NCBI RefSeq assembly: GCF_003121625.1
Contig: NZ_QDDJ01000010.1
Location: 118,168 to 182,167 of the forward strand
Origin: Ornithinimicrobium cavernae
GTDB lineage: Bacteria; Actinomycetota; Actinomycetes; Actinomycetales; Dermatophilaceae
Direction: 5' to 3'
DNA: 64,000 nucleotides
Positions within the stretch are counted from its first letter, which is position 1, and each line of letters opens with the position of its first letter. Below are positions 58,300-64,000 of the stretch, piece by piece. A program made the position numbers and the translations under genes. Below the pieces are notes generated by a model that was not told the DNA's origin, did not search any database, and saw only the letters and a program-made list of their open reading frames with translations.

Positions 58300-59530
58300 T
58301 CCTTCGTCTATGACTTCATGGCCGCCTTTGGGCGGCCACGGCAATCTACTATTCAGAATAGCAGGAACGCAAATCATTTGACCCCTGGAGAAATACAACC
58401 CGCGCCTCTCGGCTCTACCATGACCAAACTCACAGGTTGCTCACATCTTCCAGTGCGTGCACCGACGCCTCCCGCAAGGCTGCGAATCCCGTTAGTCCTG
58501 GGTTGACGATGAGCCGTCTGACTCCTCGCGCATCGCCTCGCGTTCCGCCTCCCAACGGCGTTCGGCGGCGCGCTCACGGCGATCAGCCTCCACGATGCGC
58601 TTGAGGATGAGGAAGAACAGAAAGAGAAGCCCGGCCGACGGGATGAGCGCCGCAAGAATCGGCCACACAGTGTCCCACCATGCCATGTCAGACCTCCGGC
58701 TTCACAAAGGGGAACAAGATCGTTTCCCGGATGCCGACACCCATGAGAAGCATCAGGATGCGATCGATCCCGATGCCCAGACCACCCATCGGCGGAGCGG
58801 CGTGCTCCAGGGCACGCAGGAAGTCCTCGTCGAGCTGCATGGCCTCCGGGTCCCCCTGTGCCGCAAGCAGAGACTGCTCGGTCAGGCGCTGCCGCTGGAT
58901 GACCGGGTCGATGAGCTCGGTGAAGGCGGTGCCTCTCTCGGTGCCCGCGATAATCAGGTCCCAGGCCTCAATCAGGCCCGGCTTGGTCCGGTGCGGTCGC
59001 GCCAGCGGCTGCGCGGCCGCGGGATAGTCGCAGACAAAGGTCGGAGCGACGATTGTCGGCTCCACCAATTCGCCGAACAGCTCGAGAGCGATCTTGGGAC
59101 CGTCCCAGGCCGCGTCGATCGGCACCTCCCGCTCGGCGGCAATACGAACAAGCTCATTGGTTCCTGTTTCAACATCAACAGCAGTGCCAACCTCCGCCGA
59201 AAGGGCGTCATAGAACGGCAACCAGGTCCACTCGGCGTCGAGATCCACGGTGCCGAGTGCGGTCTCGACCTGGCGGGAACCGACTGCCGCATCGGCGGCA
59301 GCGAGGACCATTCGCCGGGTGAGATCCGCCATCGTCTCCTGGTCGCCGTAGGCCTGATAGGCCTCGAGCATCGTGAACTCGGGGCTGTGCGTTGAGTCAA
59401 TACCTTCGTTACGGAAGACCCGACCGATCTCGTAGACCCGTTCAATTCCTCCGACAACCGCCCTCTTCAGGTACAGCTCGAGGGCAATGCGCATCGTCAT
59501 CGGCATGTCAAAGGCATTGAGCCGGGTGTG
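58300..59530. other. Low-GC patch covering the lysS 3' half and the small membrane gene
   Basis: Sample 60-bp rows here are 53-62% G+C (32/60 at 59161, 33/60 at 59401, 34/60 at 58381) against about 70% in the 5' half of lysS (42/60 at 59641) and in the window at large. The change in lysS is abrupt near 59530. It could mark an imported or converted segment. Confidence 0.55.
58492..58686 (-). CDS. Small single-pass membrane protein
   Basis: A 64-residue protein with one strong membrane helix (LAALIPSAGLLFLFFLILKR, residues about 11-31) and a highly charged helical tail (EADRRERAAERRWEAEREAM). I do not recognise a family. Its ATG is 1 nt after the lysS stop codon, so it is translated with lysS. 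It lies in the low-GC patch and is followed by 198 bp without a gene before lsr2. Confidence 0.7.
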   Translation of the reverse strand: MAWWDTVWPILAALIPSAGLLFLFFLILKRIVEADRRERAAERRWEAEREAMREESDGSSSTQD

Positions 59531-60214
59531 GAAAGGACGCGCCGTGGCGCCACCGTGCACCGCCTGCAGGACGGGCGTCTCGATCTCGGTGTAGCCGTCG
59601 TCCTCGAGGACACGGCGGATGGCGCGGATCATCGCGGCGCGCGACAGGACCATCTGCCGCGCCTCGTCACGGACGATCAGGTCGACGTAGCGGCGGCGGA
59701 CCCGCTGCTCCTCGGAGAGGTCCTTGTGGAGCACGGGGAGAGGCTGCAGGGCCTTGCTCGCCATCTGCCAGGTGCGTGCCATCACGGAGAGCTCACCGCG
59801 CCGGCTGGAGATGACCCGGCCGTGGACGAACACGTGGTCACCCAGATCGACCAGCGCCTTCCACGAGGCCAGGGACTCCTCGCCGACCTCGGCCAGGCTC
59901 AGCATGACCTGGAGGCGGGTGCCGTCCCCGGACTGCAGGCTGGCGAAGCACAGCTTGCCCGTGTTGCGCACGAACACGACACGACCGGACACACCGACCT
60001 CGTCGGCGGTCTCCTCACCGGTCTCCAGGTGTCCCCACTGCTCCCGCACCTCGCCGATCGTGTGGGTCACCGGAACGTGGGCCGGGTAGGGCTCCGACCC
60101 CTCCGCCAGCATCTGGGCCCGCTTGGCGGTGCGCACCCTGACCTGCTCGGGGACGTCGGAGGCCTGCTCGTCGGTAGGGGCGACCTCGGGCTCGGTGGCG
60201 GGGGTGTGAGTCAC
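58688..60214 (-). CDS. lysS: Lysyl-tRNA synthetase (class II)
   Basis: A 508-residue enzyme. The N-terminal OB-fold (VSGRVVFVRNTGKLCFASLQ) binds the anticodon; the catalytic core has motif 2 VYEIGRVFRNEGIDSTHSPE and motif 3 GGLGIGIDRILMLLMG. GTG at 60214 (MTHTPATEPE) is 6 nt after a TACCCT -10 box, whereas the longer open frame adds a non-homologous leader. The C-terminal half is in a clearly lower-GC patch than the N-terminal half. Confidence 0.95.
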   Translation of the reverse strand: MTHTPATEPEVAPTDEQASDVPEQVRVRTAKRAQMLAEGSEPYPAHVPVTHTIGEVREQWGHLETGEETADEVGVSGRVVFVRNTGKLCFASLQSGDGTRLQVMLSLAEVGEESLASWKALVDLGDHVFVHGRVISSRRGELSVMARTWQMASKALQPLPVLHKDLSEEQRVRRRYVDLIVRDEARQMVLSRAAMIRAIRRVLEDDGYTEIETPVLQAVHGGATARPFHTRLNAFDMPMTMRIALELYLKRAVVGGIERVYEIGRVFRNEGIDSTHSPEFTMLEAYQAYGDQETMADLTRRMVLAAADAAVGSRQVETALGTVDLDAEWTWLPFYDALSAEVGTAVDVETGTNELVRIAAEREVPIDAAWDGPKIALELFGELVEPTIVAPTFVCDYPAAAQPLARPHRTKPGLIEAWDLIIAGTERGTAFTELIDPVIQRQRLTEQSLLAAQGDPEAMQLDEDFLRALEHAAPPMGGLGIGIDRILMLLMGVGIRETILFPFVKPEV

Positions 60215-60313
60215 CGCCTCAGGGTACCCAGCGCAGCCGCAGCTCTCCGAGTTGTGGCCAGCCCACGGACCCCGATGGTGACACACCTCATGCCGACGAC
60301 CGCGACGGCGGCG

Positions 60314-60928
60314 TCACCAGAGCGAACGACCGCCCACTCGCTCCTCCAGCGCCAGCAGTGTCCGCTTGCGGTCGATCCCGCCGCCGTAGCCGGTGAGCTG
60401 ACCGGTGGAGCCCACCACGCGGTGGCACGGGACGACGATCGAGATCGGGTTGCGGCCGTTGGCCAGCCCGACGGCGCGGGACGCGCCCGGGTTGCCCAAC
60501 CTGGTCGCCAGCTCACCGTAGCTGCGCGTCTCCGCGAACGGGATCGTGAGCAGCTCGGCCCAGACCAGGTGCTGGAACTGCGTGCCCCGGGGAGCCAGTG
60601 GCAGGTCGAAGTCGGTCAGCTCTCCGGCGAAGTATGCCGACAGCTGGGTCGCCGCGTCGCGCAGCACCGCGGGGGTCGAGGCGTCCTCCAAACGCACGCG
60701 CTCACCCCAGCCGGTGCGATCGGTGTGCCGGTGCACCGCCATGTAGACGCCGGTGAGTGCCGCGCCGTCGCACACCAGCGTCAGCTCCTCGATCGGGCTG
60801 TCCACGACCACGTGGTGCGAGCTCGGCCCGGCCGGAGTCCGCCACGGTGTGCCGGGGACAGGCGCGTCAGGGTCCTGCGCACCATCGGCCATGGTGCCGG
60901 GAGCGTGTGTGCGGCGGTCGGTCTGCAT
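60314..60928 (-). CDS. ogt: Methylated-DNA-[protein]-cysteine S-methyltransferase
   Basis: A 204-residue suicide repair protein that removes O6-alkyl groups from guanine. ISIVVPCHRVVGSTGQL contains the acceptor Cys (PCHRV), and FAETRSYGELATRLGNPGASRAVG the arginine-finger helix in part. The N-terminal 40 residues are low complexity. ATG at 60928 is favoured; ATG at 60892 has no ribosome site but would remove most of the disordered leader. It is divergent from the MidA-type gene (47 bp). Confidence 0.92.
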   Translation of the reverse strand: MQTDRRTHAPGTMADGAQDPDAPVPGTPWRTPAGPSSHHVVVDSPIEELTLVCDGAALTGVYMAVHRHTDRTGWGERVRLEDASTPAVLRDAATQLSAYFAGELTDFDLPLAPRGTQFQHLVWAELLTIPFAETRSYGELATRLGNPGASRAVGLANGRNPISIVVPCHRVVGSTGQLTGYGGGIDRKRTLLALEERVGGRSLW

Positions 60929-60975
60929 GCCCCCATCGTGCACCCACGGTCCGACAGGGCAGGCAGACTGGGCCG

Positions 60976-61968
60976 GTGACCTGGCAGCGGTGGGACGACG
61001 CGTGGCGGTCTGCGCTGTACGGGCCGGAGGGCTTCTACCGCCGTTCTGCCCCCGCCGAGCACTTCGCGACGTCCGCACAGGGGCTCGGCACCACCGGTGC
61101 GCTGCTCGCGGAGGCGTTGCTGGTCCTCGCGGACCGGCACGGGCTCACCCGCATCGTGGAGGTCGCCGCAGGCCGCGGGGAGCTGCTGCACGAGCTGGCC
61201 CGGGCAGACCGTCTGACCCCAGCAGACCCGCAGACCCGCGGTGGCCGCCGGGCTGTCGACCTGGTCGGGGTCGACGTCGTCGTCCGTCCCGATCACCTCC
61301 CGGACGGCACGGGATGGCTCCGCTCGCCCGGCGGCCCGGGGCTGCCGGAGGGACTGCGTGACCTCACCGACACCCTGGTCGTGGCCCACGAGTGGCTCGA
61401 CGTCGTGCCGTGCCCCGTCGCGACCCGGCAGGCCGACGGCACCTGGCGACACCTCCAGGTCCGCCCTGACGGGGCGGAACGCACCGGACCACCGGTGGAC
61501 GGCGCTGACCTCGACTGGCTGAGCCGTCACGTGCCGGACCACGTGGGACGGGCCGAGGTCGGGCTCCCCCGCGACACGGCATACGCGGAGCTGGTCTCAC
61601 GGGTGACGCAGGGAGTGGTGCTGGTCGTCGACTACGGCCACACCCGTGACACCAGGCCGCGCGACGGGACGCTGACCGGCTATCGCGACGGCGCACAGGT
61701 GACACCGGTCCCGGACGGCTCGTGCGACCTGACGGCCCACGTCGCCGTCGACACACTCGGGGCCGAGCTGCTGCGGACCCAGCGGGAGGCCCTGCACGAC
61801 CTGCTCGGTCCGGCAGACCTGCCGCCGCACGAGCTCGCCCGGGCCGACCCCGCGGCATACCTGCACAGCCTCAGCCGGGCCAACGCCGTGGCGACGCTGA
61901 CCCGCCCCACCGGACTCGGCGGGTTCTGGTGGGCCATGACGCTCCGCGGGGCCGGTCACCTCGGCTAG
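60976..61968 (+). CDS. MidA/NDUFAF7-type SAM-dependent methyltransferase
   Basis: A 330-residue protein of the DUF185/MidA family. [20 protein letters not shown] is the family's opening, [17 protein letters not shown] the SAM-binding motif [15 protein letters not shown] the motif with the acidic residue (N/H-E-x-L-D), and [13 protein letters not shown] a later conserved strand. Eukaryotic NDUFAF7 dimethylates an arginine of complex I subunit NDUFS2. Here the next gene, 10 bp on, encodes the NuoD/NDUFS2 homologue. GTG at 60976 begins the homology. Confidence 0.88.
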   Translation: MTWQRWDDAWRSALYGPEGFYRRSAPAEHFATSAQGLGTTGALLAEALLVLADRHGLTRIVEVAAGRGELLHELARADRLTPADPQTRGGRRAVDLVGVDVVVRPDHLPDGTGWLRSPGGPGLPEGLRDLTDTLVVAHEWLDVVPCPVATRQADGTWRHLQVRPDGAERTGPPVDGADLDWLSRHVPDHVGRAEVGLPRDTAYAELVSRVTQGVVLVVDYGHTRDTRPRDGTLTGYRDGAQVTPVPDGSCDLTAHVAVDTLGAELLRTQREALHDLLGPADLPPHELARADPAAYLHSLSRANAVATLTRPTGLGGFWWAMTLRGAGHLG

Positions 61969-61978
61969 CGTGGGGAGG

Positions 61979-63139
61979 GTGCCGCACAGAGAACTCGACA
62001 TCGGGCTGGGGACGGCCGGGCTGACCACTACCGAGATGGTGCTCAACATCGGGCCGCAGCACCCCGCGACCCACGGTGTGCTGCGCCTGCGGATCACCGC
62101 CGACGGTGAGCGCATCGTGGCGGCCGAACCGATCGTCGGCTACATGCACCGCGGTGCCGAGAAGCTCTTCGAGGTGCGCGACTACCGGCAGATCATGGTG
62201 CTGGCCAACCGTCACGACTGGCTCTCGGCGTTCAGCAACGAGATCGGGGTCGCGCTGACCGTCGAGCACATGCTCGGCATGGAGGTGCCCGAGCGTGCCA
62301 CCTGGACTCGGACGCTGCTGGCCGAGCTCAACCGGGTGCTCAACCATCTGATGTTCCTGGGCTCCTACCCGCTGGAGCTGGGCGCGATCACGCCGATCTT
62401 CTACGCCTTCCGTGAGCGCGAGGAGCTGCAGGCCGTGATGGAGGAGATCTCCGGCGGCCGCATGCACTACATGATCGCTCGCATCGGTGGGCTGCGCGAG
62501 GACATCCCGGAGGGGTGGCTGGACCGGGTCGACGAGGCGGTGGCGGCCGTGCGGCGACGGATGCCCGACCTGGAGGGGATGCTGGTCGACAACCCGATCC
62601 TGCGCGGCCGCACCGTCGGCGTGGGCGTGCTGACGACGGAGCAGGTTCGGCAGTATGGCGTGTCCGGGCCGATCGCCCGCGCCTCCGGTCTCGACGTGGA
62701 CCTGCGCCGTGACGAGCCCTACCTGGCGTACGCCGAGCTGTTCGGGCCGGACGGCCCCGGCCGCGTCGTGACGCGAACCGCGGGCGACTGCTACGCCCGC
62801 CTCCAGGTCCTGCTCGAGCAGGTGCATGTCAGCCTCGACCTGGCGGACCGGTGCACCGAGGTGCTGCGCGGGCTGCCGGACGGGCCGATCGACGTCAAGC
62901 TCCCCAAGGTGCTGCGGGTGCCCGAGGGCGAGCACTACTTCGCGACCGAGAACCCGCTCGGCCTCAACGGCTACTACCTGGTGAGTCGCGGAGACAAGGT
63001 CCCGTGGCGGTTGAAGCTGCGGTCCGCGTCGTTCAACAACGTGCAGGTCCTCTCCGAGCTGCTGCCCGGCGCCCTGATCGGTGACATGGTCGCCATCCTG
63101 GGCTCGACGTTCTTCGTGGTCGGCGACATCGACAAGTAG
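61979..63139 (+). CDS. Stand-alone NADH-quinone oxidoreductase subunit D (NuoD paralogue)
   Basis: A 386-residue homologue of the complex I 49-kDa subunit. [57 protein letters not shown]-like [14 protein letters not shown] and the C-terminal [18 protein letters not shown] are diagnostic. The Arg in ANRHDW (about residue 78) aligns with the NDUFS2 Arg methylated by NDUFAF7. No other nuo genes are near. GTG at 61979 is 7 nt after TAGCGT, which overlaps the stop of the methyltransferase gene; GTG at 61970 is an alternative. Confidence 0.9.
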   Translation: MPHRELDIGLGTAGLTTTEMVLNIGPQHPATHGVLRLRITADGERIVAAEPIVGYMHRGAEKLFEVRDYRQIMVLANRHDWLSAFSNEIGVALTVEHMLGMEVPERATWTRTLLAELNRVLNHLMFLGSYPLELGAITPIFYAFREREELQAVMEEISGGRMHYMIARIGGLREDIPEGWLDRVDEAVAAVRRRMPDLEGMLVDNPILRGRTVGVGVLTTEQVRQYGVSGPIARASGLDVDLRRDEPYLAYAELFGPDGPGRVVTRTAGDCYARLQVLLEQVHVSLDLADRCTEVLRGLPDGPIDVKLPKVLRVPEGEHYFATENPLGLNGYYLVSRGDKVPWRLKLRSASFNNVQVLSELLPGALIGDMVAILGSTFFVVGDIDK

Positions 63140-63170
63140 GCGGCAGGGAGGACGGCGCTCCCTCGCTCTC

Positions 63171-63250
63171 GGCGCGGGATCCTCGTGGCACGGCGGGGGA
63201 TCCTCGTGGCACGGCGGGGGATCCTCGGCGCGGGATCCTCGTGGCGGGGC
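63171..63250. repeat. Short GGATCCTCG-type tandem repeats after nuoD
   Basis: GGATCC sites start at 63177, 63198, 63219 and 63233. The first three units (GGATCCTCGTGGCACGGCGG type) have a 21-bp period; the fourth is spaced 14 bp. The array lies 38 bp after the nuoD stop and before the disrupted HNH gene. Confidence 0.85.
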
Positions 63251-63314
63251 GGGGGCTGATGTCCGGGCATGGCTGTGGGCCCGGCCGGTGGGGTCGGGCT
63301 GTGGGGCGTGGTCG

Positions 63315-63911
63315 TTATACGTGCCAGGTCACGGTGGACCCTGTGACGGTGGCCATCAGGTCTTGCTCGTGGACCAGGGTGTGGTGCCGCGGACACAACA
63401 GCACCAGGAACATGATGTCCGTCCCGCCGCCGCGGCACCACCAGACCAGGTGATGCGCATCGCACCAGGTGCCGGGCACACTGCACCCCGGGTAGGTGCA
63501 CTGCCCATCACGCACCATCAACGCCTTGAACTGTCCCGGCGTGGCCAACCGCACCGTCCGCCCCAGACGCAACGGCTCCCCGTGCTCACCCAGCACGATC
63601 GGCGTGACATCCCCGATACACGCGAACCGGCCCGCCTGGTCCGCGTCCAACACCCGGGACAGGTGCGTGAACGCCGCCCCGACCGGACGGCCCGTGGCCG
63701 GGTCAGCCTTCACCGTGACCATCACCGAGGCCCGCCCGCTGGAGGGCGGGGCCCCCGGGTTCGACAAACCACGATTCAGCACCAACCACAACGCGTCATA
63801 CCGCCGCTGCCCCGGCGACCGCAGATCCAGGCCCCCGTCCCCGTCGGGCTCCGGCGCGGCCAACGGCCCGTTCAACAACCCCTCCCACAACGCCGCGTCG
63901 ACCTCTGGGGT
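63315..63911 (-). pseudogene. DUF222/HNH endonuclease family gene, 5' part cut off by an IS element
   Basis: About 195 C-terminal residues remain (RSPGQRRYDALWLVLNRG, LATPGQFKALMVRDGQCTYP). The HNH region has C-x4-C-type CTYPGCSVPGTWCDAHHLVWW and LLCPRHHTLVHE, but the segment usually read TDLDNLVLLC is TDIMFLVLLC, so the conserved HNH Asn is Phe. The frame is open up to about 63911, where the IS end begins, and the N-terminal DUF222 part is absent. These are multicopy, often mobile-associated genes in actinobacteria. Confidence 0.8.
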
Positions 63912-64000
63912 TGACCCCGTTTCGTGGACATCGGTTAAGCGGCTTGGTCTGCCGCGGTGGTGAGCTGGTGCTCGAAGGCTACCGGGTTGATCTGGCCGAG
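63912..64000 (-). mobile_element. End of an IS3-family insertion sequence
   Basis: The 3' end of a transposase gene is followed by TGACCCCGTTTCGTGGACA (63912-63930), which starts with TG and has the look of an IS3-family terminal inverted repeat. It joins the truncated HNH gene exactly here. The other end and any target duplication are beyond the window. Confidence 0.7.
63935..64000 (-). CDS. IS3-family transposase, C-terminal end only
   Basis: The last 21 codons read LGQINPVAFEHQLTTAADQA followed by Ala and TAA. The 'L-G-x-x-N/S-P-x-x-F/Y-E' pattern is the usual C-terminus of the IS3 group rve integrase (orfB). The catalytic DDE region lies outside the window. Confidence 0.7.
   Translation of the reverse strand, partial: LGQINPVAFEHQLTTAADQAA

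Noticed and set aside
1..64000. tRNA, rRNA, tmRNA or RNase P RNA genes
   Set aside because: No cloverleaf with GTTCGA-type T-loop and conserved anticodon arm, and no rRNA-like sequence, was seen by eye; a covariance search was not possible.

Overview
The window is about 71% G+C with coding on both strands and very short spacers. It reads as the chromosome of an Actinomycetota bacterium of the Micrococcales, most like Intrasporangiaceae/Ornithinimicrobiaceae (placement inferred from gene content, not from an alignment). Supporting signs are Lsr2, the tiny ribosomal protein bS22, DUF2530/DUF3027/DUF4229 proteins, a fused uroporphyrinogen methyltransferase-synthase, many GTG starts and many genes that begin 6-7 nt after a TANNNT -10 box (leaderless type). 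I found no rRNA, tRNA or CRISPR array.

Layout. 0-7 kb: MFS exporter fragment with MarR, NCS2 purine permease, conserved actinobacterial proteins, and an ABC exporter divergent from a MarR regulator across a palindrome. 7-14.4 kb: ammonium transporter and scattered menaquinone genes (menC, menB, menE, menA). 14.4-19.4 kb: cytochrome c maturation (ccsB, resB, ccdA, TlpA-type thioredoxin, histidine phosphatase). 19.6-28.3 kb: tetrapyrrole genes (hemL, then rex-hemA-hemC-cobA/hemD-hemB), interrupted by a divergent MarR/YceI pair; a strong Rex-type operator lies before rex. 28-33 kb: acyltransferase, SDR, bS22, an excisionase-like HTH, AcuC and a TrkA-type protein. 33-38 kb: proC/proline dehydrogenase, and an ArsR-arsenate reductase fusion behind a perfect palindrome. 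38-43 kb: Ppx/GppA, a Cys-rich unknown protein, RadA, DisA and MutY (DNA integrity). 43-51 kb: two paralogous winged-helix regulators flanking a guanidine-III riboswitch with its SMR exporter and a 1466-residue secreted S8 peptidase. 51-58 kb: FemX-like enzyme, ClpC and the NHEJ set (ku, ligase, LigD polymerase). 58-64 kb: Lsr2, LysS, Ogt, a MidA-type methyltransferase paired with a stand-alone NuoD, and an HNH gene cut by an IS3-family element at the right edge.

Themes. Respiration dominates: menaquinone, haem, c-type cytochrome assembly and a complex I subunit, with Rex linking haem synthesis to NADH/NAD+.

Three kinds of structure are not explained by genes. (1) An 8-mer, CGGCATAC/GTATGCCG, occurs at least 26 times (hand count), in both orientations and all three codon frames, where base composition predicts about 2. 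(2) The 3' ends of several genes, stop codon included, are repeated in tandem just downstream ('echo' repeats at 32.9, 37.1, 44.5, 54.8 and 57.8 kb). (3) A degenerate 32-bp-period repeat family sits at 3.9 and 19.4 kb. A low-GC patch also covers the 3' half of lysS.
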